Origin: Apus apus
Lineage: Eukaryota; Chordata; Aves; Apodiformes; Apodidae
NCBI RefSeq assembly: GCF_020740795.1
Contig: NC_067282.1
Coordinates: 141,594,858 to 141,658,857 of the forward strand
Direction: 5' to 3'
Length of the DNA: 64,000 nt
Of the stretch, positions 12,001 through 27,000 are shown in pieces. Under the pieces are notes generated by a model, which made no database searches, was not told where the DNA came from, and was given only the letters and a program-made list of their open reading frames with translations. The stretch's first letter is position 1; each line of letters begins with the position of its first letter. The translations under genes were made by a program, and so were the position numbers.

Positions 12001-15000
12001 TGTCCCACTGTGAGACAATTATGGCTGCGATGCCCAGGACACAAATCACAATCAAGTAGATGAAGCAAGGCTGAGGGTTGCAATAGAAGGAGTAGTACAG
12101 CCATGGTACAAAGCTGCCCATTATGAGAAGTGCAATGCCAGAATAATCCAGCCTAGAAGGAAACACAAATCAGCGTGCTGAGAAATGTGAACCTTTGGAA
12201 GTCTTCAGACCAACGCGCTCTTATTTAGTAGAAGAACTATCTAAATCTCACTGCAAAATCAAGTTATTTTACTATTGCAACTTACTTCTTGATGGCAACT
12301 CTTCTACCATTATCCTCTGAGAGTAATGGATTACGTAGATAAACAATTAGTAAGGCCATTTTTGGACAGTCATCAGCAATAAATACAACAGCATTTAGAT
12401 GAAAGCTTTTTGGAGGAAACTCAGATTTAAGCTTCATATGAGGAAAATAGCAGCATAAGAGTCCTCTGAACACAAAAAAGGTCACACGGTATGTTGTGAG
12501 AGCACAGCCAACACAAACACTTTGGTATCTGACAAGCATGAGCTAGTGAGGCAGTTTTAGTCACCACTGGGAAACAATGTCACCATTTTTCAACTATGCT
12601 GTTTTCCCATACACCAGTGAAGAGAAGGTATTGCTACAGCTGTTGCTTTTTACCACAACCAGACAAAATGCTCCTACAAGACACGGAGTTCATTTTTCAG
12701 TAGAGGATTTCAATTGCTGGGTTACTTTAGAGAGGGTCTTGCAGATTACATAATCATAGGTTGAGTAATCTTAGGAAACAGGAGATAGTTCGCAGCCAGC
12801 CAAAAAGGAAAGCATAGTAAAACAAAAAAACGATCTTGATACATATTGTGGAGCTGTCTTACGTAAGCGCAAGATTGAAAGTTACTCAAAATAGTTGAAA
12901 TGATGAGAAGTCACAGCTGCATTAAAAATTCTAAGTCCTGCAACTAAGCTCTAGGTGTACTACTTAGAGCAGCAAGATGCACGTAAGGAGTTTTCAGACT
13001 AAAACAGCGCAAAAACTCATGCTGAAACAAACAATAATTACAAGGCTGCATTGATTCTCTGTTCCAAAGTACATGCAGTCATGCAATGAACAACTCCTCC
13101 ACAGAGGCTCCAGGCATAAATCCCAACGCTGTTTTCCCACCTGTATCCTATTTGGCCTGCCCTCTCCTCTAGGCACTTACTTGGAGAAGAGCCGGGAAAC
13201 ACCTTCTGAGTGGCAATAAACTGTGTGGAAGAGCCATGAGAAGGAAAGGCAGAGTATGGCTCCCAAGAAGAACAATCCAACAACCACTTTCTCCTGCACA
13301 GGTGCTACAAAGGACATGTTTGGCCGGAACATGTAGAAGATTCCCAGACAAAGGAAGAACACACAACCTGAAAAACAGTAAGGCAGAAAGGTGTCAAGTA
13401 TATGCACACCTAAAGCTTTTCTTTCTACAAACACAACTTCAATGTGCAGGAGCACTAAACACAGGAGCTGCACAACCAGCAGCACACATGCAGAAGAAAG
13501 TACTGCCCTACCTTAGTTGTGCATTTAAATCTCATTTCTGCCTCAGACTGATCCAATAGACACTTGATGGACCCTGTATTTTCACTTGTTCTGCAAGATG
13601 CCCAACACGTATTTGGACATTCTAGAACAATAGCAATTCTAGAACAACCACAAAATGTAAAAAGAGGAGGGTATAGTTCAAAAAAACCCTTTCCCTTCAA
13701 GGCTCCTTCCAAGTTGAAAACCACTCACACAAGCTGCAATTTAAACATGTTCCTCAGGCTAGAAATGCCATCTCAGTTTAACACCTATGCCCTTGGGAAA
13801 AAAGAATACCTACTGGTCATTTACTAACGATAAGGAAAAATATATTTCATTAATTTGTATTGAATGCCATAATTAAGGAAGTCCCATCCAAGCCTGGTGG
13901 GATAAAATTAGGAGAGGGATACCAACCTGTTAACTTAACAGGTTACTAGTGGAACGATAATGCTGATCACCCCAGACCTCTTTCTATCTTGCTCTCAAAG
14001 AAAGAGAGCAATAAAACTAATTAGCATTAGAGGAAGCTGAAAATACCTAGAAGATGTGTCCAGATGTTACCAGTCTCTGTATGTATTCTGAAGATACTCT
14101 TGAAACAAGCTCGGAAGGAAGGCATAGGTGGTCTGTGTCCATGCAACAGGTAGTCGTTGTCCTTTAGCCAGTCAGGCAGCACATCATGAGGAATGACTCT
14201 CCATCGGCCCTCCCATACCTAGAAGTTAGAAGATTTTAGGTAAATGCAGGGAATTGAGTTCCACTGATGTATGGTACAAGTCAAAAAACCCGTATTAGTA
14301 AAAGCGTTGCTCTAATCTAAACAGAAAAGGCTTGATGGGACATCTCTGGGAAAAAGGCTTTAGACTTGAAATACAATACTTAAGTCACTGTATCCTATTC
14401 AAAACAGTACCATTATGAAGCTGAGCTGCACCATCAGATAAATGAATACTTCAGCATTTCCTTGAACAGGAAAGCTACTGGGCATTTTCACTGCTAATGA
14501 AGGAAAAGCACTTAATTCATTTCCATGTTCTGTTATTTTCAATTTTTAACTGAAGAAGCCTACACCTTGTTCTCTCCCAGAAATAAGTAAAAGTCTGTTC
14601 TTCCAACCACAAGCTAGTCTGAGTGTGTATCTGCTAGCACCTGGGGCAGTTTAGCAAAAAAGCTATTCATCAGCACTAATATGGGTGAGAAAATATCAAG
14701 TGGCAAGAGTCCTGTGAGAAGTGTCCAGTCCCTTATCCAGGTTGAAAAAAAACTGCTCCCACACTCTCAAAACAAATGGTGACAGATCAGTTAAGGTAAC
14801 AGATTCATGACTCTCAATTCCATCAGATTTCTTCTTTAAAGGGGAAAAGAGCATATGTGCACACTAATGTTCTTGCAGCTGGTTCCAAACAAAAAAAGTT
14901 TGCACAGGTGTTCTTAGTGCTGCTTCAGTAGCATAAGGTACAAGAAGTCTTCAGTTTGGCTTCAGAAGCAGCACTGCCAAGCAGAGGGGTATCTGGGAAT

Positions 15001-18000
15001 GCTTTATGTACCAGGGTTGTTTCTGCAGTGTTCCTTGGGTTTGTCGTCTGGCTAGTAATACAGGAGCAAGCTTGAAGAATCCTGAAACACTAAGTTTAAA
15101 AAGCTTATATTCTTGTATCAGTTTCAACAAGAGCCCAGAGTTCTTAAACCAATTCTCCATGGTCCTTTATGGAAGCAAAAGAAAACTCATCAGAATGACC
15201 AACCCAGTTAAAAGATTGGGTGTTTAAATACATTAAATAAGAAAATAGTGTTTATTCCATGAATCAAAAGCTTGGAATTCAGGTAGGAACAGCAGGAAGG
15301 AATTAATTTTACACAATCCACCCTACAGAACATCTTAAATGGGAAAAAGATGCATAGTACACAAAAGAAGACTAAGTAACTGGGGTTCCCCTGCAAAAAC
15401 ATCAAAGAATCACTCATAAAACCAGCAGGAACAAGTGCATAAGAAGCAGCCCTCCTTTTACCAAGAAAGGAGGGCCTGAGACTGATACAGCCCCATGGCT
15501 TTAAAGAGTAGAAAAAATTGAGCCAAGGTCAGCAATTGCAAAATCTACAATGGATTAACTTAGATATAGTTGTTTGAACACATCTTTGTTTCCTTTTCAA
15601 ATAAGGGACAAAGCTTATTCTACAATGGAGGCAAATAGTGCTGGAAAAGCAAAATATTTACAAGTCTGAAGAAAAAATGACCTTGTAAATGAAAATGCCT
15701 TGAACCAGAAGGCTTTTATTCTGCTTTGCACTCACAGGTGTTTCTCAAGAGACTCCTCAGTTGCACAATCAGCTTTAGAGTTTGTAAAGCATGGAACAGG
15801 GATTACAAGTCAAAGTATTTGTTCATGACAGATTGAGATCCTGAGAAGCTGCAGTGTTACTAGTTGTAACATACTAGTTACAAGAGATGCCCATTCAGGG
15901 ATGGTCTGTGCCTGCTCTCCCTCACATTAGTAGTGCAGCTGCTGCAGGTATAGTCTGTTGCCTACTGGAACTACCTAAAACCAGTAACTACTTCAGCTCT
16001 TTGCATGTGCCCTTACCTTACACACAAATTCTTCCATTCTCTCCATAGCATGGTGGGCTTGTAGAAGAGGTGACATACCCATAAACCCTTCATCTTCTTG
16101 AGGTGACTCATCATTGTGTTTATATTCCTCAGAACACTGGGAGGGGAAAAACAGAGAAAATGCTTTGTAGAAAGATGAACAGATAAAGGTGACTTTGTTT
16201 TCCATACAAAATTGTGATTTTTAAGGCTTGGCAAAGAAAGAAGTCTTCTTTCCTTGTATGGCACTGAGAAGAGAATTCAAAAGAACAGCAAAAAAATTAT
16301 AAAATTCTTAGGTATGTGAGAACAGTTCACATGTCTAATCCATTGTGCACGTTTTCACCAGGTTTGGAAGAAAGCAGTGTTCTTCTGTAAGTTACGCTTC
16401 ATTAAAACCCAGATATGGAGTCTGAGTCTTGCAGCCTACCCACCTCCAGGGAAGGATTACTTCCTATTTTATGTTTCAATGTCACTAATGCCTACTTTAA
16501 TGCCTCTGTAACATATCTGGCATTTTAGGATAATAAAGGCAAGCCGAAGAGAGCCTTTTGTACCCTTCAGGCTTGATGCAGAAAGCTGTCCCACACCTCA
16601 CAACCAACCCAAGAAAGCCCCGCAATCCGTATGGAGACTGGTTTCCTGTGTATTACACTTTCCCTCCTATTCCCGTATCAAGGTTAACAACTTTAAAATA
16701 AAGATTACTTAATCAGTCATGCCATCCAAAGCAACTGAGACTCTGGTATATAACCTCACATACTTTAGAAATTATCATAATTAATGTTCAGGTTAGTGTC
16801 CTGAACTTTGAGTCAGATCTGGCTGGGTATTCATCCCACAAAACAGCTCTCTCCTTAGAGTAAGGCCTTATTAACTATTTCCATCAACAAGCTAACTCAA
16901 CAAGCTGCTTGGAATTTTTATTAAATAAATAAAAGGAGACATCTTCCAACCTACGGTGAGCTATCTAGATCCTTCAAAATTTTTTTGCTTTTTCTGAGAG
17001 AAATGACATGCTTATATTTGCTTTTGAACCCGAGGCTTGCAGTAGCCACTGAAGTTTCACCTTTTGAAGGGGTCCCCCATCACATAGTTCTTGACCCAAT
17101 TTTGCTTAGCCAGAGTGCAGATTTCTGCCACATAATACACAATACACATCCTTTGCCTTTTATGTGTGACTTCACATTTGTCCACACTAGGACAATTATC
17201 TTGACTAAATTAATCTTTGAACATAATCCATGTCCCTTGCACTGTCTACTCAACTTCATTTATCATTCCAGTCAATACCCACTCTGAGAAGTCTGGGCAA
17301 CGATTTCATATTTTATAGCAGATGATTGATATAAATATTGATCAGCTCTAGGCAGATCCTACAGCAGTATAAGACAGTATTAAATACATCCTCACTGTCT
17401 AGATTATCCCATTAATTCTACTGAGAAAGGAAATCAGGCAATACCGAGATGTAAACAGGTTTAAGATCTTTTTAAAGCAGGCACATGTCCTGTTGGACCA
17501 AAAAGTGCATTAATAAAAAAAAAATTGGTTTCATTCTGACTCAATGACACTCACTGACATTATTTCACACACTGTCAATTTTACTGGCTTTTTCTACTAA
17601 TGGATCTCTCTGGTTAGGATTCTAAGCTTTCAGTATTATAAATAATTAACTCAAGGTCATAGAAACATAGAACAGTTTAGGTTGGAGGGGACCTTTAAAG
17701 ATAATCTAGTCCGTACTTCCTGCCTTGAGGGTCTGGATAAGATGCTCATGATAGTCAGCACAATCTTGGAAATCTAAGAAATCTTACATTTCCAAAACCA
17801 CACCTTACAGAAAGGCAAAACTTGTGCTTAAGCTCCAGTGCACTTGATACAAGAAGTACTGCTATGCCTTTTAGCTACCTTAGAATTCCCTCCCCCAGCA
17901 CCACACGATGACCAGATGGGATGGGGTGAAGACGTTAGTAATCTTCAATTTATAAAACTGGGTGGACTGAAGCAAAAAAGGTCCCTTATGTAATCAAAGC

Positions 18001-21000
18001 CTGTATTCATTGCAGTCTACCCAATGACTCAAAGCCAAAAAATGTTCATTTCCCCCTCTTCACATACTCTCATTTCTAGAATCATGGGAAGGTTTAAATT
18101 TGAACAGACTGTAAAGCTCGAAGAGCACAGCTATTTATGAACTAGTCCAAAATCTTTGCATTTTGGCAATGTGCCTACAAACAAATCATTACTGAGCTTC
18201 TTTTAGTGATAAAAAGAATCCATATCATACAGACAGTCCAGATTACTGCCAGAAAATGGAACTGATTTTACTATCTCTTTCCTGCCATTAATCTGCAAAA
18301 TTAGCATTCAATGAAGAAAAAAAAAAAAAAAAACACCACACTAAAGCTTAACTTCTTAGTCCTTTTCTTGCTAAGCAGGCCTGTTCTGGAATGTCTGTCC
18401 TCTCTTGACTCCTCCCCATAACGTCCTATTAGAAAGAACAGTAAATTGTGCTCCTTGGAAGCTGGAAATCTATAGCTGGAGTGCAACACAAATGCCAGTT
18501 TTCTTCAGAAATCTGAAGAAGTCTACTGGCCTTCAATTCTTCCAACAATGACTGAGGGGAAAAAAAACATCACTTTTATGTTCAAAAGGTATCTTGTAAA
18601 AACTCTACTGTGACAAGTTCCTTCTTACCTTAGGATTCCTATATTATCTCTTCTAGCATGTAGCAACATAAGCTTTGGAACCTGTTTTTAACTATTTCCA
18701 AGTTCTGCCTAAAGAATCACATTTTCAAATGGGAAATGTAATGGGTAAAAAAATCTCACCTGCCTAACACCATGGAAGAAATGAGTGCCCAGACCAAAAT
18801 TCCAATACTCCCACTTTTAAGGCAGCATGGTATATCCTAAACCAAGTGCTTCCAGAATAACTTCTGCCTTTGTACTTCCTAGATCATAGGCAAAAATAAA
18901 AATGTTTTTCATTTGGCTAATGTTTCAGATGTTCTTTAACATCATCTAATTCACTCAACCTTTTTTTAAAAGCAGTCTCAGATTTTTACCAATTAAATTA
19001 CAATTCTGTGAAGCCTTCAGAGCATTTTGGAGCATCTTTCAATAAAAACCCCATTTTCACTTGTAAGAAGCCAACTTGTTGCAATCATCAGCTGTTGTTC
19101 TGCTGCGCATATGCAGCAATGTGTAGAATCAGTCTTTCATACAGATCAAAAATCATGGCTTCCGTATCCTTACACTCTAGAGGGTCTGGACATTTAATCG
19201 TATGGAAATGCGAAAAAATCCTTCAAATTTTAATCCTACCCCCTTTTCAAATTCAGAGAGTATTAAAGCTACCAACAAACACAGTACAGGTACCTAATGA
19301 GATGGAAATCATACAACAGAAGTATGAAGACATCCTAAGTTGAATAATGCTACCAGAGAATAAACTAAACCTGAAGGACAAGTGACAAAGGCCAGAAGAA
19401 AATAGTTTTACTGGTTTATCCATACTTACTCTGTTTTAGGAAGTTTTTCAGATTCTTTTGAGAGAACAAGAAGGTAAAAGAAAGAGGCAGAAATAGACTT
19501 AATTATAACACTTTGTAGGGAGTTCCAGGCAACACGCTTCAAGGGACAGATCATCTGCTAAACAAGAATTTCAGAGTGTGCTTTGGTATGGGGAGAGAGG
19601 TTTAATGCCAAAACCAAGACTCCGAGCAAACAAAAGCAAGAAACCTAAGAGCCCAATTGCACAGTGCCCATCGTTAAATAAGTTTATTTTAACATTAAAT
19701 CTCACTTTTTCATAGTAATGATACAAAAGTTTAAAGGAGAAAAATTTACATTTAGTACAAGAATTTGCTGCCTGAATTGAATCCAAAAAAGATCACATAG
19801 CCAACAACCCTGTTACAGACAAAACTGCAGTAAAACCTGCCCCAGTAAATGCAATATACTTCTCTTGTCTACTTCAACAGCTTATCCTTCTCATACAGAT
19901 TAACAGTTTTTATACTATCACTCTCAAAGGTGTTAACAGACACACTGTTTATTAGTGCCCTTACTACGGAAAAGCCTGTCAGAAGTCAAGTCACAGCAGC
20001 AAAAAAGATTCCAGAAACCCATTTCCTACTTTTGAGAGATTTGTGTTCTCTGGACTTCAAGTGGTAAAGTGCAGTTGCTTGAGGTCTGCAGTTTCTTGAT
20101 GTCAGCTTATAGATTTCTAGACAGTTTGAGAGTGTGCACATGACTATGACTTGCACAGGTGAAGAGCAAGCTCTTGTTCATTGCTTCAGATTGCAATTTT
20201 GTTAGAAAAGGTCATTGATCTGTGTACCTTAGCATGCAAAATGAAATACAACTCAGGCTGGAAGAAGCCTAAGAAGCTTACTCTGTCAAAAGTGGTCCTC
20301 TTCTCCCTCAGCCCACCCTCATCTTCCTTTACACTGCTTCTGGCACTCCTCTTATCCTTAGGTTGATTAGTTTACTAATCTGGCAGAAATTACACACATT
20401 TTTGCCAGGTGAGCTTCCTCTTATATAATAAAGTTGCTTCAGGAAACCAGGGGATTTAAGGAGCTCAAGCTAGTGAAAGAAAAACAAAGGGAGGATCAGC
20501 TCCTACTTTAGTGAAATCCATTACAGAATACTTTCTGAGGGTCATGTGCAAGGCCAAGTTCCTCTTCAAGGCATATCAGTTGGATGTCAAATGATCTGCA
20601 GTCCCCCTTTTTGTAGTGTTCATACCGCTTAATAATCTAGCTAGACATGGACTAAGCAAAGTTAAACTAATGATCACTTCAATAGGCTGCTGTACTCTCA
20701 AAAATTCCAGTAGTTTCTGGGACTGCATCTTCAGAAATCTGACAGTTTTCGTTGGCTGCATATATATGGTATTTGATGCAGAACCAGAAGGGCACGCGTT
20801 AACCAGTAACAACAGTAACTGCAATACAAGTCTCCTAACACAGAGAAAGGGCAAAACTTTTCTGTGTTAGGGTTACTTTTTGGACAGAGTCATCATTCAG
20901 TTACTTAAGGACCTAACTGACCGTGCACATACCTACGTAGTATTAAACACTGGAGTTAATGAAGTCCCAGGTTTCAAAGCTCAACTGTTTGTGATGCCAG

Positions 21001-24000
21001 TTCACCCTCAAGACGCCACCAGTGCCCTAAAGCTACCATCACAGGAATTTTCAAAGAGCAGTGCAGTCTAAGTATGTTCTAATGTTCTTGTTGCTTCCTT
21101 CAGCTGTCGATAGATGCTCCCCCACTCTCTTCTTGATCTGTCTCCTGACAGAACCCTGCCTCAGTACAAACACATCATTGTAACACAGGCAAGATGGTTC
21201 AGAAAAAGCAAATGTCTTGATTAAGAGAGTCATGGTGTATTATACAACTCAGGACTTGCATACAATACTTTTCTTAAAATGCAAGTTAGAAAACATATGT
21301 TGCTACACTTACAATACCACCGTTATCCCCCATATTAAACTGAAGTCACAAAGTCTAGACACGACTTGGAGTTTTTGCTCTTGTTTATCTTGATCTCATC
21401 AGATGAATGATTAATAGTGTTTAACATGACATTCAAGTCATTTAATGTTTCTTGGGGCAGCACGCCAGATTCAGTAACTTGAGAGCATTCAGCATAATGG
21501 CCAAGACAGGTTCAAGGCTACAATATAAAAATACTATTTTTCTAATCTCAGTCCTGTAACATCCTTTTTTACTATCCAGATTGCTTTTTTCACCAATTCC
21601 TCTGTGCCCATTCTGTCAACTGAACTTTTATCAACTGGTCTTCTGTAAGGGGAAAAGTGATAGGTGGTGCCATGCCATGCTACTTCTCCTAAAAGCCTGT
21701 TGAGCATTTTCCAGAATTTCATCAGCTTGTGTTCTTTGGTTTGTAAGTAATTAACTTGAAAAGCAAAGCACTTTAAAAGTTTCCCTGACTTCCCCTAACT
21801 TCTGCACATACCAAGTTATTTTTTAAAATAACAGCTTTGTCATTTAGAGTTTACATTCTCTCTTAATTTGGCAGGCTTGTAAACATACACACACACACCA
21901 CAGTTTCCAAAAGGCCAGCTACATTAACCCTCTAAGCAGGGTTTGCAAAACTGTTTGTGCTGTCACAGGACCAAAAAAAGTCTTTCCTTAGCACCATGCC
22001 AAAGACCCTTTCAGCCTGTTGGTCAAAATGTTAAGTGCTTGAAGGTTCCTGGAGCTTAATATTTCTCCTTTGTAGGTCACCTTCTGATGAAAGCTACACG
22101 CCATTTAATATAGCACTTGAAAATAGTTTTATACAACTTGTCATGGGTGACTGCTTGCTGGCACTCATTAAAAACAAGCACTAACATTTAACATTTGTTT
22201 AGCAAATAGTCCTAGGACAAAGTCACACTTGGGTGTCAGCAACCTTGCTAATACACCCTTATTAGAACCAGCTCCTTAAATATCTTGAGATGAAAAGGAT
22301 TTGTTTAATCTCTTAAGAAGTCACAACTACTAATTTTTCTACCAATGCCCAGTACTTGACAAGGACCAGAGTGCTCAGTGCCCACATGTTCTCATCAGTA
22401 CACTTTGGGGGAAAGCCTGTAAAAATTGCTTCTACTTTAGAAGATTCTCCCATGCCATATTCTGCTCCTTTGTCATTGTTAATCCTGACAACATAAAAAG
22501 AAAATAAGCATGCTGGTCTTATGGAAATAATGCTCTGTTAAAAAAATAGAGAGACTGAAAGTGTACTGCTGAACTTAAGAGCAGAGTCAATCAATCTAAA
22601 ACAGTTGGAGGAAGATCTAAGTTATCTCACCAGTACAGTATTATTTTCTCTTATGTCACTGTGAAAGGCCATCACATTCCCACTGCTGCCCAAATCAGGC
22701 TGATACTATCTCCAGGAGAACAAAGGCAAAGACTGTGGAATCTAACCCTTGTCCAGGAAAACAGTTGTGCCAGTGAATTACAAACAAAACCACTCCCTCT
22801 CTCTCCTAGTTTCAACACACAGCACAGCAAGCAATGGTTACAAAACCAGCTGGCAGACAGCAAACTCGGCAGAGTACCAACAGTTCCCCTCTCAAAGAGC
22901 AAAGACTCCTTCAGACTAACAGGAGACAGTTGAACCCAGCTGCAACACAAGCCGTAACCTATTACAACTCTAATGTTAATTCACGAGAGTTTTCTGGAAA
23001 ATAGGGCAGAAACAGAAACATTGCCATTTCCCACATACTACCAGCCTTCTGGGCAGAATACTGTCTACTTGTGGTTGCCTAGGTCACCACTTTCTGCTTT
23101 TCTGCAGACATTCAAGATCTGAAAGCCTGTTAATAAGCCAGGCACATCAACTATCAGCAAAGGACGCATCACAACACAACCAACTCAAGCCTGTGGAGCC
23201 TGGAAACCATCTCCATAGACATATCAAGTGAGAATACTTGGAGATATTCTGCTCTGTGTATCCAAAAAGATTTTGCTATACAAAAAAAAAAGCAACATAT
23301 TTGTAGGAAAAGATACTAGATTCAAGCACTTCAGTGACTAGCAATCTTAGTAAAATAAACATGACTTCCAGTGCTTAGACCAGCAAGTGAAGAACTTCAG
23401 ATGTTAACATATTTAGATCTGAAGTAAAATGCCTATTCATGTGCTTTCAAAGAAGTAACTTCTTTCCCAAGAGCTGCAAAGTAGAGAAAAGAAGAAATGA
23501 TAAATTCTACACAACAACAAATTCTGAACATAATCTGCCTTAAAACAAAAGTAACATGTTTTGGACGGCCCTCAAATGCTGTAATACCAGGCCTCTCCTA
23601 TACACACAAAGAAGACAACCTCTACCAACAAAAAGGAAGAAGGCAAATACAGAACCAGATGCCAAGTTTTAAACCATAACTCCAAGTACCAATAATAAAA
23701 TGTTAGCTTGAAAATAAAGCTACATGGTTTCAAACTGAGAAGAAAAAAAAAAATAAAGGCAATCAAAACTAATACTACTTCTAGAAAGACTTATGGCTCA
23801 AATGTCTGCCTTTGGCTTTAACTTTCACCTGTATCTCTTCCACTCAGACAGAATGCATCATAAAGACAAGTTGACAATTCCATGAATTTACATGCACCCT
23901 TGTGTCAATACCAAAACTATTTTTCTGGTCTATTTTTGCACATATGTACACACTTCTGGAACAGAAAAGGCTTTAAGTTCTGTGATTCATGTTTAAAGCC

Positions 24001-27000
24001 CCAAGTAAAGCTCTCCTTCCAATTATTCCAAAACATTTTTTTTTGTACCTGAAAAATCTGTTACACCCTTCTGCCTCCCTCCCTCAACACACTTTGGCAT
24101 TTATGCTCCAGAAAGACACTTACAGCTACATGCACCTATCATGAAATTTGTCAGAGGTCAGGTAAGTTCCACTTGTAGTCAAAACCTACGCTCCTTGAGA
24201 AGCAATCCAGGTAAGTATTTGCCCAAATTTCTTCTGTCCATTCAGGTGACTTGAGAACTACACATACCTCCTCCCAAACCCTTATAGTATTATTATCAAA
24301 CACTTAAGAGTCTCCACTTCATGAGTGCATTTTGGTACCGCACAGGACAGCTGCACAATGCAGCTCAACTGCATGAAAGGAATCGTCATTAAAGCCTGAT
24401 GACTGGAATAAAGATGGTTCGTTTGCTTGCCTCCTGTAACTTGACAGGTTAAAGAAGGAAAGAGTCAAGCCCAGGTTTTTAGGGTTGCTAAAGAGCCCGT
24501 TCATCAAGTTATAAAAAGTCACATGCATATATGATTGTGCTAGCTTAGCAAAGCCACAGTAAGAAAGGTTTCTTTAGGAATGATCACTGCTGAAATTAAA
24601 AAAGCAGTTGAGACACAGAAACAGTAGGAGAGCAGAAAATATTGTGTCCCAAAGGATGGGCAATCTAGCATGCTATAGGAGGGAAGCACCTGCTGAAAAA
24701 TGCCTTATCAGCTCATACACATCACACGCAAGCTAGATAAAGGAAAAAAAAAGTTTAAACTGCTGAAAGAAAGGGAAGACTTATATAGCTTGTCTGATCC
24801 CTTTCCCACCATCAAATCCTTAACGTTTAGATAAATGGTCACTATTTCTCCAAGAAGGTACACCACTCATCTGCCACTACACTAATTGTGTGTTTAAACA
24901 TTATAGCAAAACGTGTATCTATTCTTGGGAACTGATACTTGGAAGAGGAGATAAACTATGCACATATATGCACTCTGGGAGAGAACATAAGAATTATGGC
25001 ATAAAGTGCAGACTAGGAGACTCAAAGTGTAAAATGATATTGATTTTATATTATACGTATCTTCTCATAAGCATAATTATAAAATTGGCAGATGAACAGC
25101 ACTGGCAGAAGGATGCAGCTGTTTTATTATTATCTTGGATAAGAACGCTCAATATAATAGTAAATCCTTGCTACATGTATTCAGTGAATGCTACAATTTA
25201 CAGGAAGTAGAATTAGAATTTTTAATGTAATTTTAGTTCACAGCTTAGTAACCAGCCAAGGAGGTTACTAGTGCCAGGGACAAAAGCCTCAGAAAAAACT
25301 TTCAGGACTAGATTTGATTTCTTAATACCACCTCCATGTTTTTTCCATTGAGATGCTTTATTTCTAAAGAGGGTCAATATTTTGGCCCATCAAAATATGA
25401 AATACATAGTATACAATGGAAGTTGGGGAGGAGATGGAAAGTACGTCTGAACAATACAGTAGTATGTTTCAACACACCCCCTTAGAAAAGACTATTAAAA
25501 TAATTCAGAAAAAGCAACTACTACTTCTTAAGAGCTCAGACTGCTTCCTCCTACAAGTGGAGCAGAAAGTGGATATAAGTAGGCAGAGGGAAAGGAATCT
25601 TGTATAAGCGAGTTTGGGGTAGTTTTTATATAAATGAGCTGCAATGATATAAACAGGGTAATAGGAGGCCAGAGAATAAATAAACTATGCCATACTATCA
25701 CAGGATACAAATACACACAATCTTACAGTACTACCTCAAGTCTTAGGCCCTGTAAGTTTTGGGGAAGTATCGTATCTATTAGAATACATATTAATACAAA
25801 AGCATATAAAATTATCATGGTTGTTCTACCATCAAGATACTGCATAGCTCTCATCCACTTCTTCAACATAGAAATTCCTTGATTGTTACCACTGGCTTCA
25901 ACATGGTTGTATTTAGCAATTAGAATATTTAGGCAAGCAGGCACCACTTGGAGGCCTTTTATAAGGCTATGTTTAGCCTATGTGCCCAAGTGCTATTGTC
26001 ATCTGCAGAACAATAACCTTATCTCACTGTTGCCTAAACAAAAGCCTCTTCAAAACCAGATGAAAATCATGCTTTGAAATTAATAAGTAATCTCTACTGA
26101 AGCAGTTGCACGTAGTCAGAACACACAGAAGAGCAAAAAAGTGAATCCTAGCTAGCATTCAAGCAACAGCTGTGCTGAGGCTTATACAAGACTGAGAAAG
26201 ATACACAGCGTAATGTTTTTTGCGGTTTACCTAGAACACTGCAGTATGTCACATAATAAAGGCCATTTGGCAAGCTAACATTGGTGCTTTTGAAAGCAGA
26301 GTGTTTTGGGATGCTCCATTTGAAACATAAATTATTAAACCTTTTTAGAAGAAAAAAAAGTAAATATCACAGTATTAAAAACAAGAAATCACAAAGGACA
26401 ATAAAAGTGTAAGCTGAAAAAAGTCCAGAAAGCAGGAGGCTATATAAGGAAGAGAAAGTGACAGTGATACAGGTCAAGACACAAATGGCAAAAACAAATT
26501 TCTGTGGCAGCAGTTTAGGATACTGGAAAAGACAGAACATAACAAATACTAAAAAGCTAATGATCTGTAGTGAGCCAAAGCAAAAGAAACACATACTTTT
26601 GTCATAAGGGTGAAAGCAAACACACACACAAAAAGCACTAGCACATGCCAAGAATGTCAGAAAAAGCAGAAGAGAGAAAGAGAGTACTCTAACCATTTTC
26701 ATAGAATCATAGTATCATAGAACCATTCAGGTTGGAAAAGACCCTTGGGATCATCAAGTCCAACCATCATCCCTACTCTACAAAGTTCTCCCCTAAACCA
26801 TATCCACCAACACCACATCCAAATGACCCTTAAACACATCCAGGGATAGTGACTCAACCACCTCCCTGGGCAGCCTATTCCAGTGTCTGACCAATTTCTG
26901 TTAATTTTTTTTTTTTCCAGTCTAAACCTCCCCTGTTGCAGCTTGAAACCATTCCCTCTTGTTCTGCTGCTAATTACTTGTGAGAAGAGACCAGCAACAA

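Noticed and set aside
26367-26702. 111-residue hydrophobic minus-strand frame resembling a multi-pass membrane protein
   Set aside because: The template is purine-rich on the plus strand, which yields Phe/Leu/Val codons by bias. Its start codon falls exactly at a CR1 boundary.
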